64,000 nucleotides of DNA from Gossypium raimondii (GCF_025698545.1 NC_068569.1:11408001-11472000); one strand, 5' to 3'; counted from the stretch's first letter, positions 1 through 12,684 are shown. Notes: generated from the letters alone by a model not told the origin. A program made the numbers and translations.

Positions 1-2431
1 TTTATCTAATTTTTATTTTTGTAAATGGTTAATTCAATAATGTTTATGCTTGCATATTATTTTTTAATATAATTATTTTATTTAATATTTAGTATATATA
101 TTTACGACTATGATATTTTTCTTTTATTAAAATTTTAAATATAAACAACTTAACGTGTTTTTAATATTTATGTTATAATATATTAATTTAATTTAAAATG
201 ATATATAACTATTAAATGATAAGGGCTTTAACCATTACTCTCTTTTGGCATATATGAGGTCGATACTAGTGAGCTTAGTGGATATAACTAAATTATCCAT
301 TATGCTTGAAATTGTTGGACTGTTGTGGTCATGAAATCCAAAATGATAGTATTTAAGTGAAATATAATAATTATTTTGAATTTTAATTCAATTAGCATAA
401 TTACTGTTGCAACAAATTGGAATATTCTTAAAGATGTTATAGGAGGTTATAGAAAGGTAAGATATAATAATTAAAAAACAAAGGCTAAGAAGTATTCCTT
501 ACGAGGAAGTTGACATGATAATAAATTGCAGTGCCAAAAAGCTTGTTGAATGTTGTATTCAGACTAAAATAAATGGTGGACATTAATTTTAAGATGTACC
601 ATCACAAGGAGAGTTGGTGAGTCAATTTTTTATCGTCAGAGATAGATAAGATGAATATGCTTAAGGTTTAATTAGTGTGGGCGGCTTATTTTGGGAGTCG
701 GGATATGATTGTTGCAACATTCTTTTTTACATTTCACAGTTTTAACCAAAGTTTATTATTGTTATATCTCCTCTGATTTAGGATACATGGCAATATAGTA
801 AGTTGCTTGAGAAGTACTTGCAAGTAATTCTTAACTCTCCATTGTTCGAATAGTCATCGAATTACCAATGTCTCGGAAGATTTACCTCCACTCAACCTCC
901 TAGCCTCTTCAAAAGAGTTCTAGCCATTAAGTTATTAGTCCTTGCGAATTGACTACCCGCTACCATCAGAAAGGTCTTTGCCTATTCATCTTTACGACCA
1001 AACCACCCTCCTTTTTAATGTGAATACAATCTTTATTGTAGACACATCCTTTAGGCCACCAAGCCCTACCTTAATGTAACAATCCCATACCATAATTTAA
1101 AAGGAATGACAAAATGAGTCCCATCATGAATATCTCTCCATGCACACCACAATGATAGCCTATTAGTAGATGGTTTACCATATTAGAACTATCAAGCACA
1201 AGACCTCCACTATATATACCCCCTTTCTCCTTTGTGCTATTAGGTCCTTTACTTACACTCCTCTTATGCTCCGCTCAGCTAGGATGAACCAATCTTCCTT
1301 AACACCACCGCATCATCCTCTTTATCCCCTCCCTTATTGATATACTCATAAAAAAACTTATCATCTAATCATCCCAAAATTCAATATTAAATTTTAATCA
1401 TTTCCCTCTATCTTTTCCAAAGACATGTCTGATTCTAAACATTTCGATGACGATGGACGAAATGGGGCAAAATTTTATAAAAAAGCCAAATGAAGCAAGT
1501 AATAAAAAAGTTTGTGTTTGTACCCAAAATCGGAGTTCAAACATTTGTGTAATTAATTTCCTTTTCAAGAGTAAAGAAGTGCAGAGTAATAAAAAGAAAA
1601 CAAATCAGTAATCGGCTAAAATCAAAATTCATGAATCATTTAACCTTCAGATGAGGGAACATTTAACTCAAAACATATTATATTAGGACAAAGACGAATC
1701 CAATTTGTGAGTTAAAAACTGGATAAATATTGGGCCTGAAATCTCTTGGAATTGACGTGCTGCTAAAAGGTAATGATCCATTATTTGGGCTCAAAGTATT
1801 CTATATCCAAGTAAGCAAATAATAGTAAAAATTAATTTCAGAATTCAGATGAATAAGCATTTGATCGAATTCACTGCTTTGACCCCCATACCAACTTATG
1901 GTGCATCCTGGGGAAAAACATTAATCCCAATCTTTATATTTCTTTTCCTTTCGGATTTCATCTTTACATTTCCAACAACTTAATTACCACGCCACCAAAA
2001 AGAAAAATAAAGTTCAATCGCTATAATAAACCCAATTGCCAGTGCAATCCAATCAAATCAAAGGATAGTAAACTTCGAAGTAGTTTTCGTGCCTAAAAAC
2101 TAAAAAACGAAGTTTCAACACCAAAATATTGGGGTGCTGGCCATATTTGTCTAAAGGAGGAATAAATCTACATATAGGCGATCAATCAATATATATAATC
2201 CTCCTTAAAGAAGTAGGAAGTGCCCAATGAACAAAACTTCTTCTCAGCTAAGTTGTTTTGTACTGTAATGTTAATCATAAAGGGGCGTGGACTAAATCTT
2301 TTAGCATCAACTTGTAAAATAATTAATCCTTTAACGAAGTAGCTTGTGTCCAATTATAGGAACTTCTTTGCCAAGTTTTAGAGAAAGACATTAGGAATCA
2401 AGTCATATATATATATATAGCAGCTAGATAG
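1..2431. other. Gene-free 5' part of the window
   Basis: AT-rich DNA with no convincing open frame. The stretch about 840-1330 is less AT-rich than its surroundings and, read on the minus strand, gives short stop-broken frames that I could not assign to a family; it may be an old transposon or gene remnant. A short (AT)n run at about 2404-2420 lies just before the SGS3-like gene and could contribute to its core promoter or 5' leader. Confidence 0.5.
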
Positions 2432-2497
2432 ATGGTCATTTTTTGTGAAGAACTGAATAGACTGAATTCGATCGATCCTTTACTCGGAATTACTAAT

Positions 2498-4862
2498 ATG
2501 GCCAACGAATTAGCATTTGATCTGATCTATGGAGTTGGTGACGAGAAGGATATTTTCGAGCTTTCATATGCTACATTTGCTGAAGAGTTGCAGCTCCAGG
2601 AGATCCTGAAGGAGTCCATGATGGGTTCTGAAAAGGAGCTGGAAGATGCAGCTAGTGAAGCCAACCAGAAACTTGAGTGTCTTGTCAGCCATGGATTATC
2701 CAACACGGAATGTGCTATCTCCCATGTCTCAGAGATTCATGAGCCTCAGTCGTTCAATAAACAGGGGTCAGCAAGATGGCGTCCCCAGCAGAGGTTTGGT
2801 TACATTGAGCAACAGAGGATAAACTGGGATGACAAAGGAAGAGACCGTTTCAGGTGGAGGAAACCTACAGGGTGGCACAACATTAGGGGAAGAAGGGTGG
2901 GAGATGTTCCTCAAACCAGTTCCAGGTCAGTGATTTTTACTTATTTGTAACAGATGGAAAAATACATATTTTAACTAATATCTGAAACATTGGTTCTCCA
3001 GCAAGGAATTTCATGCAAAAACCAGTTCCTGGGGTGAAGGCAGTCCTCTTGTTGGCACTGGTAATATTGAAGATCCTAAGGGTAAAGGCAAAGCCATAGA
3101 TGATGGCTGGTTGCTGGTCTCCAAATGGAAATCCGAAAGCAGGGGTGGAAACAGTGTTGACAAACAGCAGGTTGATCTCGGGCATCCTAATCATTTAAAG
3201 GGTTCAAAAGATGACGACACAAGTGCTGTTCACGAAGATGATTGCGAGTCCTTGGATGATGAGGATGACTTTGATTCCGATGATAGTCAAAAGAGCTACG
3301 AGAGTCGCAAGAAGAGTAAATGGTTTAAGGAATTTTTTGAGAGAATGGACGCCTTGAATGCAGAGGAGATTGATCAAACCCTGTGGCACTGTCCAGCATG
3401 CCAAGGTGGTCCAGGTGCCATCAAATGGTACAGAAGCATTAGTGACCTGATAGCACATTCCAAAAAGATTGGATCGAGAAGGGTGAAGTTACATCAAGAG
3501 CTCGCGATGCTTCTAGAAGGGGAGTTGTGCATTAGGGGAACATCAGTTTCTCCTCCTGCTGACCCAATTGTTGGTACTTGGAAAGGTTTAAAAGAGGAGG
3601 CAAGAGATCATCAAGTAGTTTGGCCTCCCATGGTTGTCATTATGAACACAATGACAAGCAATTCAAAGGATGGAAAGGTAAAAATGATCAGAAAATCTTT
3701 TGGTTTTTAATAGTTGAACCAATGATGCTGGTTTCTAGCACTGATTAAATTGAAAATTGTAATATACATTATATTATCTAATATGCATGCAATTTACAAC
3801 TTCTTTCAGTTTGTTGGCATGGGAAGTCATGAGCTTCTTGAGCACTTCAGCTCGTTTCCTGCTTTAAAGGCTCAACATTCCTATGGTCCTCAAGGTCACC
3901 GTGGTTTGAGCGTCTTGATCTTTGAGAGCTCGGCGGTAGGTTATTTAGAAGCCGAACGACTGCATCAGAATTTTTTGGACCAAGGATTGGATAAATTTGC
4001 TTGGAATTCTTGTACAAACGAAGTCCTGCCAGGAGGAGAGCGCCAACTTTATGGTTTCATGGCAGTGAAAGAGGACCTGGATTGCTTCAACCAGCATTGC
4101 CAAGGTGCTCTTTGTCATTCATACTGTTAAAGGTTCTAAGTAAATGCCCTGGATCATTTTAACTGATTTAATCTCAAACTAACGTGTATGAGATTTACAC
4201 TTGCTTCCAGTTCGTATTCTCTTCAAGTGATTGACATGCTATTACTATTGATCAGGTAAATCAAAGCTCAAATATGAGCTCAAATCATATCAAGAAGCGG
4301 TTCTGAATGAAATCAAGAAAATGAGGGAGGATAGCCAGCAACTTATCCGGCTCAAGGATAAGCTTGAAGAAGAAATAAAACGAGCAAAAACTCTTGAAAG
4401 ATCAGTCGATGATCTAAGTAGGAACCTGCAACAGAGAATGAAGGACATCTGCATATTTGAACGAAGGGTCAAATCACTGCATGAAGATAACAAAGAAGAG
4501 GTAATAATACTCTTTTAACAAATTCCACACAAAATTTTCCTTTTATGCATAAGGTTGTTAGCTACTATATAATACATATAGGTAACTGAAACTTGAGTGG
4601 CGTAATTTCTCAGGTGGAATCCCAGGAGATCTTTTATAAGGATCAAATTAAAATTCTGGAAGCAAGAGTGAAAGAGCTTGATCACAAGTTGAAGGAATCT
4701 GGCGCAAGTCCTTTACATACAGGGGAACCTGAACCTGCCATGTCCGGCCTATTGGAGGAGGAGCACACTCCATATCAGTACAACAGCAACCTCGGCATTG
4801 ATGAAGATTCAAGTTTGGAGAATGGAAAGCTTCCAAGCAAATCCAATGAAAATGGAGATTGA
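2498..4862 (+). CDS. SGS3-like protein with an RBR-like N-terminal leader
   Basis: Five exons, joined in frame: 2498-2925, 3002-3677, 3810-4104, 4256-4500, 4614-4862, giving 630 aa. SGS3 family proteins bind double-stranded RNA with 5' overhangs and help RDR6 make secondary siRNAs in cytoplasmic siRNA bodies. Residues 271-276 (WHCPAC) open the zinc-finger XS domain. The XS domain follows, from WPPMVVIMNT to the end of exon 3 (ending near FNQHCQG). Exon 4 encodes a coiled coil. A very acidic stretch (EDDCESLDDEDDFDSDD) precedes the zinc finger, as in Arabidopsis SGS3. The C-terminus after the coiled coil (exon 5) does not look like Arabidopsis SGS3. Odd feature: residues 1-45, with AEELQLQEIL at 28-37, resemble the start of the two RBR ligases downstream and not the usual SGS3 start. 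I chose the ATG at 2498 because it aligns with the MAQ/MAK starts of those genes; an upstream in-frame ATG at 2432 would add 22 residues. Confidence 0.85.
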
Positions 4863-5694
4863 AAACATTCAAACCACCAGCTTTTAAGACTTTACTGCAA
4901 CTCATAAAGTAATATCAGTGTAGGATTATATATCCCTGTGGATGCGTTGTAGGGTTGGGTGCTATTTGTTTATAAGAACCAACTATTATTTCATAATTTC
5001 TTCATGATAATTACATGGGTACTTTATGTTTATTAAAAAAAAGTTTTTTTGATACAATATTGAGGGTAAGGATGAGAATCACATGATTTAAATTCGCATG
5101 TTGTATCAAATGGATATCCAACACAAACTTAAATATCGATTTACACATGTCAAGACACTGGAAAGAAGTTGAAACGACAGTGATTTTTAATTGGCCTTTT
5201 AACTTTACAAAAACAAATAATTTTATCCATCAATTTAATTTTTCACACGACGTTGCATAAAAATTAATTGAATATTAATGTATCATCTATGTGGCAATAA
5301 AAAAATTAAATAAAGGGTTAAAATAAATTTTCCTTTTGTAAAATTAAAGTATCAAATAAATTATTATACCCTTTTAATTTTCTTCTACGCCGAGAAGTAC
5401 TGGATTCTCTTTCGAATAGATCCTGAAAGGAGAAGGAAAGCTGGAATGCCACCAGACGTCTATTATTGAATTCACCCAACCCGATAGTACCCATTTTTGG
5501 AACGTCCAGTGCCAAAGTCACGGAATGGGTAAGTCACCAATCCCTAAAACGGATTATGTAATGTACTTTACCCGCTAGGTTAGGGGGCGATTTTACCAGA
5601 GGTTTATATTGTATCAATCCACCCTTGTGTGCGTGATTCCTGTTGAAGCATATACTCGAGTAATTATCTAGGATAAGGCGATATCCTAGATGCT
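4863..5694. other. Intergenic region, 3' flank of the SGS3-like gene
   Basis: The 3' flank of the SGS3-like gene, then AT-rich DNA. From about 5390 to 5690 the composition becomes more balanced; short open stretches there match nothing I recognise. Because a plastid fragment follows directly, this part may also be organelle-derived, but I cannot show it. Confidence 0.35.
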
Positions 5695-5697
5695 ATG

Positions 5698-5970
5698 GGG
5701 AATTTTTCACACATAAAGTTTTTTAATCGGAGAATTCTTCATTTTTGTCTTAGAAATAAGGTCGATATTGAGTCCTGGGTCGGTACCAGTACCAAGAGTA
5801 ACAAAAATATTAAGACTGTCGTTAAGAATTATCAAATAATTGATAAAATGAACCTTTTTTATTTCACAATTTATCAAGATCAAGAAAGCAACCCATCTAA
5901 TAAAAAAGGAAGCCATTTTGATTGGATGAGACTGAATGAAGAAATACTAAGTCATCCTATACCTGGAACA
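5698..5970 (+). pseudogene. ycf1: Nuclear plastid DNA fragment (ycf1 C-terminal part)
   Basis: The + strand encodes about 90 codons that read as the C-terminal part of plastid Ycf1 (Tic214): FNRRILHFCLRNKVDIESW, then KNYQIIDKMNLFYFTIYQDQ and NKKGSHFDWMRLNEEILSH. The frame is still open, so the transfer may be fairly young, but it covers only a small slice of a gene that normally encodes some 1,800 residues. There is no plastid gene context on either side and the match stops after about LSHPIP. It is best read as a NUPT and not a gene. The identification rests on remembered Ycf1 sequence; an alignment to any rosid plastome would settle the edges. Confidence 0.75.
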
Positions 5971-6550
5971 TTGCATTGTAGAACAAAGAGCAATAATAAT
6001 AAATATTAATATTCAAATGTTGTATAAAAAGAATCTGATTCTAAATTTTTTTGGGAAATTAAATAAAGTTTTCAATGTAGTTTATGTACTAAGAATGAAT
6101 ATTGAGAGATTATTAAAAAAAAACAATCTCTAAGAAAGTTAAAACATTTGAACATACCTAAATTAATAACTATGAAGAGATTCATGGTTTCAAAGACTTA
6201 AACTTTTCCCTACAAAATTAGTAAAAGAAATGAAGCTTATAGAATTATATATACGAATTCGAATTGTATAGTGGTATAATTATAATTGTGCAGAAATATA
6301 TGTGCTTTATTTCCCACTTAAAACCAATAAAGGCGCTTGTTCAACTTGTACATGAAGTACTTGCTTTAGAGAAGTCAAGAAGTCAAGATTTATCGATTAA
6401 CGGGGACGTTACCACTTAATGAAGTAGTTGAATCAGGGTAGGGCTCTTCATTGCTAAATTACTTGAAAAGCCATGCCGTTTACTCCATTTTATTAAAAGA
6501 AAAAAAACAATTGAACCTTGTGGAGTGTAGTCAGTCTTTCGGTACCCATC
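5971..6550. other. Intergenic region and upstream flank of RBR gene 1
   Basis: AT-rich DNA with no gene. The last 200 bases before 6551 should hold the promoter and 5' leader of the first RBR ligase gene. I see no clear TATA box in a fixed position. Confidence 0.4.
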
Positions 6551-7704
6551 ATGGCACAAATCACACCATCATCTGATCTTGATTTTGTTGATGATTTTTA
6601 CTACTCGGCACTCTTTGATGAAGACGAACATGAAATCTTTCCACCATCTGACGAAAAGTATGCCGAGGAGTTGCAGTTTCAAGAGGCTCTCATGTCATCC
6701 ACCGTCTTTTCCAAAATGGGTAACAATGACATCTGCAACCCATGCATCGCCCATGCTTCATCACCCCTGTTAATCCAAGCCGTGCCTCTGCCCGAGTTAC
6801 TGGAGATGGAAACAGAGGAAACCGGTGAATCCTCCTTAAGCTTCTGCGAGATTTGCGCCGAAAGGAAAGAAAACGATCAGATGTTCATTACGCAAAGCTG
6901 CAACCACTCTTACTGCTCCGATTGCATTAGCAAGCATGTTTCGACGAGGGTTGAAGAAAACTTAACCGTAGTAAGGTGCCCTGGAGTGAATTGCGAGACT
7001 GTCTTGGAACTCGATGAGTGTAGGCCTCTGCTTCCCGAGGTGGTAATCCATCGGTGGGAAGATGCTCTCTGTCAGGAGTTTATTAGTGCATCCCAGAGAT
7101 TTTATTGCCCGTTCAGGGATTGTTCAGCCTCACTGCTGAATGATGGGGGTGAAGTTATTAGAGAAGCGCAGTGCCCATTCTGCCACAGATTGTTTTGTGC
7201 GCAGTGTTGTGTGCCATGGCATCCGGGGATTGCATGTGAGAATTTCCAGAGGCTGAATGAGTATGAAAGAGGGAGAGAAGATCTCATGGTGAGGGAACTT
7301 GCCAAGGAGAATAAATGGGCTAGGTGCCCCAAGTGCAAATACTATGTTGAAAGAACAGCAGGTTGCCCACACATGGTTTGCAGGTCAGTTAATATTCTAG
7401 TCATTTGTAATACTATTCATCAATGATACTGAATGATTGTCCTTGTCTTTGGAATTTGGATATTAGATTTTTTTTATGCTCTATATGCTGGAACGTGATT
7501 AATTCCCTTGAGCTCATATAGATGTGTTTAAACTAGACTCTTTTAGACTTACGGAACTGAAAATGATTTAAAGCTTCTTAAAAAGAGTACTTGGAGTTGA
7601 TAAGGGAGTTGTCCTATGATTTTGGTCGCAGGTGTCAGTTCGAGTTTTGTTATGGTTGCGGAGAAAAGTGGAGTAACACTCATGGTGGCTGCCAAAGGGA
7701 TTAA
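6551..7704 (+). CDS. RBR-type E3 ubiquitin ligase (copy 1)
   Basis: Two exons, 6551-7383 and 7632-7704, giving 301 aa. The protein has the RING1-IBR-RING2 layout of RBR ligases, which pass ubiquitin from an E2 to a catalytic Cys in RING2 and then to the substrate. RING1 starts at CEIC (residues 99-102) with CNHSYCSDC following. The IBR region runs from FYCPFRDC to PWHPGIAC (about 184-229). RING2 runs from RCPKC (258) to HGGC near the end. Cys272 in AGCPHMVC is the expected catalytic residue. The intron lies just after it, in phase 2. The N-terminal leader has AEELQFQEAL at 38-47, a motif shared with the next gene and with the SGS3-like gene. I start at 6551 (MAQ) because it matches the MAK start of copy 2; an in-frame ATG at 6518 would add 11 residues. 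At about 300 aa this is a short plant RBR. The substrate is unknown. Confidence 0.9.
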
Positions 7705-9895
7705 GAACACAACAACTCAACAATACCACAGTAAATGTTATCATCTTTTAAGTTGTTTTTAGTCTCTTTAAAGAAACTATTTGCATCAGATGTGCAGTAA
7801 GTTTAATTTGGTCTAATGTTCTTAGTTTATGACACATCAGATATAACTGATGTAATGAGGTATGAACTATTTGTTCGATTTAGTACTGAGAATTTGTTTG
7901 TTATTACTCTTAGTTGTGAATGATGTTTATCCATTGGAGCTTGTTCTTGATTGATGAAGATTGTGGTTCATTGTGGTAGTCTTTGTGTTCAACTTACATG
8001 CTAAAATACACATTAAAACACAGGCATTGAACCTTATGAACTGTATCCTAGAAGCTTTATGAAAGAAAAAGCTCTAGAAACAGGTTAGCAATCTTAGTAT
8101 TTCACTAAAGCCTAGCAAAAGATTAAACTGCTAAAATACCCTTTCATAACAATTCTTAATCGAAAAGGATTCATTTTTTTTAGGCAAAATAGATAAAACC
8201 TTAAAAGAAACTTGTTTTATTTAGGTGGGATTAAAAGAGGAGAATAAAGTTGAAATTAGAAAAAGGAAGAACATAAACTCAGTCACAGCCTTTTCTTTTC
8301 CTGTGCTACTGCATTCTGTTTGCTGTACTATTTTCTGATCAGTTTTAACAGGGGAAGGCAAATATAGCTATACTGAGAAAAATAGCTCCTTTTTTGCTGC
8401 TGAAGTTCCTTTGTGTGCTAGTATTGTGCCAATCTTACATATAGATCTTTGGTCAATTACATTATATAATTTTAGGCACTTTCCAATATTCATATACCCT
8501 TGGGATAACTTTTAAGAACCAAACTTGCAAGTTTGGTCTCAAAGTAGAAGCAAGCAAGCAGAACGGCTAATGTCCCACTCTCATAAAGGACATTCCAAGT
8601 GCAGTGAATCTCCTTGTTTCGTTCTCTCGTAGGAATTTCTCTTCCTCTGCGAGAAGGAAATCAATTCTTTAGTACACAATATGAGGTCTCCGTCTACTAT
8701 CGATCTCGCACTTCTATTCAATATCACGGCTACGTGTTTGTAATTGACCTGCACCGGCATAGGTTCAGCCGTGCTACATGAAAGTCGGTAAAGGGCCAGG
8801 CGTGCTTAAAGTTCTGAACTGGTGACTCGGATTGAGCTCCCCTTGCTGCACTGTGGGTTAACAAATATAATGGAAATCATATATCAATTAATAAATTTGA
8901 GGTTTTCATCTTAATAAATATAGTAGTGATTGCCTAAAAATTTGTGGTCCAAAGTCCATTCGCAACAGATACATCGAAGATATTTGCACCAGGCCCATCG
9001 TAACCCCATGCAAGCCGAATCACCTTCCAGCTAATTATGGTTCTAATTCAGTGCCCTATCACTCTCTACAAGAAAGTGTATAATCTCTATTTTCACTTGG
9101 TGCCAATATGTTGGCTTCTGAGACAACAAAGCCTTCGCTCCATATTAAGGATAAAATAAGGTAGGAACTTGTTCACCCTAATGGTGATGAGTACTAAGAA
9201 CTATAGCAATAGAATCATTGCAGATAATGTTTAATTACCCTTTTTATGACGCACACCAAAATCTACAAAAATAACAAAAGCTTTGTTCATCTTCTGGGAT
9301 GGGTCCATCCTTCTACTAGTGTTTTAGCTTTTTGTTGGTTAGTGACAACAATCACATAAGATTTTTTGACTAAGATTCTGTAGCAAGAACCACATCTTCG
9401 CAGGCAAGTTACAAAAAGGATGTTTGCTATTTAATGCATAGAAAAGTCAAAACTGTTGGAATATGCATTGTTATCCTGGCAGATGTCAAATAGAACTTGG
9501 CATTTCCCTTACGAAGTTACCCAATAAATTTGGACACAGTATATAATATAAATATATATATATATATACTTGGAGTATCAGATTTTCATACTATATCTTC
9601 GTATATGTAAAGTACATCTGTTGAAGATAGATATTTAAAAATAAAATAAGTGCAAATAATGTAGGTAAAACTTAAAAGCACAAGTCAAAGCTTCATATCC
9701 ACTTATATTTATTTATTTGTTGATAAATTGCTTGGATCGTAATGGACATTTTCCTAGAAAGTTACGCGAAAGTTAGAATCAGAAACGGACATGTTCCTAG
9801 CAAGTTAGCTTCAAAGCTACGCCCATATATATACCAATGGCTAGTTAAACTTAAAAGGGGAAAAAAGATTGGTGTTGTAATTAAGTGCTTGTAAC
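7705..9895. other. Intergenic region between the two RBR genes
   Basis: The 3' flank of RBR copy 1, then about 2 kb without a full gene. At 8938-9038, minus strand, an open frame contains SWKVIRLAWGYDGPG and ends in a stop soon after LWTTNF; it looks like coding sequence but I cannot name the family. A palindrome (AAACTTGCAAGTTT) is at about 8521-8534. An (AT)n run lies at about 9546-9568. The last 100 bases should carry the 5' leader of RBR copy 2. Confidence 0.4.
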
Positions 9896-10888
9896 ATGGC
9901 AAAAGTTTCATCTGATTTCGATTTTGCAGAAGAGGTTTATTGGTCAGTCCTTGATGGAAACGAAGGAGGTAATTTGGAAGACCTAGATGCCCTGTTAGCT
10001 GAAAAGTTGCAATTTCAAGAAGCAATATTCTTGTCGGTCAAAGAAAACGTCTCATCTTCGTCCTCAACCTCAAGCTCAACGTTGAAGGTGACAAGTTCGT
10101 CGATGCCTGAGCACAACAAGCCAGGGAAATCTAAAAAAAGAGTCGGTCCATCCTCCTTAAGTTACTGTGAGATATGTTATGATAGAAAAGAAAGGCATCA
10201 AATGTTCAGAATCTCGGGTTGCTCTCATTCATTTTGTGCTGGTTGTATTAGCACATACGTAAAGACAAGGCTAGAGCAAAACATAACCATAATCATGTGC
10301 CCAAGGGAGAACTGCAAAGTCCCATTGGAGCTTGAAGCGTGTAAGCCTCGGTTTCCTAAAGAGGTGATCGAACTTTGGGGGGATTTACTACGCGACGAAC
10401 TACTTTGTGCGACGGGTGGGCAACTTTACTGTCCTTTCAAGGATTGTTCAGCTTTGTTGCTGAATGATAACCACGAAGTCATAGCAGAAACAGAGTGCCC
10501 CTACTGCCACAGGTTGCTCTGTGCTCGATGTAAAGTTTCATGGCATTCAGGGATCAGCTGTGAGGAATATCAGAAGCTGAGCGAAGATGAGAGAGGAAGT
10601 GAAGACCTGATGGTGAGGAACCTTGCCAAAGAGAAAAAATGGAATCGTTGTCCTCGTTGCCATATCATAGTTGAAAGAACCGAAGGTTGCCTACATATGA
10701 CTTGCTGGTAAGTCTATGAATTATGCTTGTTTGCTTGCTTAGAAAGTAATTCGAGAAATTCGTGCTGTTTCGTTATGCGTCTAATTACGAATCTTGTTGA
10801 CGCCTGTGGTTGCAGGTGTAAGTACGAATTTTGTTATGCGTGTGGAGCAGAGTGGACTCATTATCATGGTGGCTGTCAGGGCAACTGA
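9896..10888 (+). CDS. RBR-type E3 ubiquitin ligase (copy 2)
   Basis: Two exons, 9896-10707 and 10816-10888, giving 294 aa. It is a tandem paralogue of copy 1, with the same RING1-IBR-RING2 order and one phase-2 intron at the same place. RING1 begins at YCEICYDRKE with CSHSFCAGC. The IBR runs from LYCPFKDC to WHSGISC. RING2 has RCPRC, then EGCLHMTC with Cys265 as the expected catalytic residue, then CYACG and HGGC. The leader has AEKLQFQEAI at 35-44. A low-complexity Ser/Thr stretch (about 51-65) separates the leader from RING1 and differs from copy 1. Exon 2 is exactly 73 nt in both genes. All zinc ligands I can count are present, so the protein looks functional; substrate and partners are unknown. 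Confidence 0.9.
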
Positions 10889-12684
10889 GAAGACAAGTGT
10901 AGAATGTAGATATGACAAGGATAACATAAGAATGAGAAACAGCAGTTAGTGATATTGTGTTTCTTTTTTCAATAATTGGAAGTCACTCTTAGCATTCAGA
11001 TGGAAACCAAGAGAACTTGTCCTGAAGTTTGGGTTTTCTGTTAAATGCTTTGGTACAGAATTGTCACTTTCTGAATGTCATTTGGCTTTGTTTTGCTGCA
11101 ATCTGAAAGTAATTTTAAAGAGATTTCTGCAAAATTGAGCACACTTTTAAGTTACCAGATTACTTTCAACAAGTGGAATCCACACGTCTTGGATTCATTT
11201 TTCCTTGATTTGAAATAAAAGCAAAAAGGCTATGAAATTTCTACATTGAGAAGAAACGATTAGAGTCAAATTAATGTCAAGTTTACTGGATTTAGGGTCA
11301 TTTCGGAGCTTAGCATGAACCCTGGCTTGGACCTACATCCAATTGAATTTTCTTGCTGATGTCTCATTAACATAAACTAGATTTTAGTTTTCACCTAATC
11401 ATCCATAAAACAAAACAAATAAGGTAGATTTTTCCAAACCTAATCAATCCATATTCCACGTGAATTATGTCGATATGATAGCAACCCATTTATTATTGAA
11501 CCCAAAAAAATAGCAGCTCTCACAACATATTTGATTCATTCTAATGAAATAAAGTAAAAATGGAATAGCTATTTGATAAAAATGAAATACAAAAGTGACG
11601 AGGACTGAATAATTTGGTTGACTTAGTGAAATAAATAAATGATTATATATATAATAGTTTGTTTGGATAAAATATTTTTAAAGAATAGGTAAGTAATAAG
11701 TATAAAATTATAATATTATCCTCGTTAAATAAATTATATTTTACGATCCAAAAATACAAAGAAGGAGCTGAATTGGTATTTTAAATTTTTAGCAATTTTT
11801 TCTTACTTAGGCAATTGATTTAGTGATTCGACCCCGATTACTTGCCTCTACTATCTTGTTATACCTCAACCAAATATTTCCCAATTTATTATATTTAAAT
11901 TAATAGCTTTTAAGAAAAATGTATAACCTTCGCAATCTCTATCATTTCACAAAGCTAAGTTTTTATGGCTCAATTGTTCTTTACAATTCCGTTACGGTTT
12001 TCTACCCAAAAACCTTAAGCATGCTCGTTTTAATTTTAATGAGAAAATGCGTAAACCATAAATAGCTCTCAAAGATGTGTGCTTACAAATGTTAGCTCAC
12101 TTAAACAATAAAAGTTAGAACGGTAAAAGATATTGCAATAAACACCTAAAAGATTATGTACAAAAAACTTAAGAGAAATGAATATCTAAATGGAATTCTC
12201 TTGATTTCAATACAAGAAGTATTTTTAACTTGTATTTATATTCTCTAATTGATTTAGATACATTTAAAAAATAATTTAAAATAATTTTACTTCACTAAAA
12301 CTTTAGAAATTCAATTTTCATAGCTTACAAGCAATGCTTCTCCTTTTTTGGTATATAAAAAAAATTAGTAATATGAAAAAGTCAACAATACCGATTGAAT
12401 AACCATTTGAAATCAAGAGTCGGATATTCCGTAAACATTCAATGATATATGACAAAAATAAACATCATGCAAGAACCGCCCAACAAAAGCTAACATGGCA
12501 TCAAGGTATCAAAATATCCAACAAAAAGAACCATGCAAATCGAAAATATGTGACAAAAGCCAAATGTCGACAAGAATAATATCCAATATAAACGAAGGTC
12601 ATAAAAGTGAACCAAAACAAGGAAAGAGAGCAATTCTAAACAGAATCAACAAGTCAGCCACAAAATCCACATCTAAAACAACCA
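10889..12684. other. Intergenic region, 3' flank of RBR copy 2
   Basis: The 3' flank of RBR copy 2 (to about 11.1 kb), then AT-rich DNA without a gene. From about 12.48 kb the sequence probably belongs to the mobile-element fossil that follows, since it is continuous with the 3' side of its minus-strand ORF. Confidence 0.4.

Noticed and set aside
840-1330. A more balanced stretch that might be a retroelement or gene remnant
   Set aside because: Minus-strand translation is broken and no family could be recognised.
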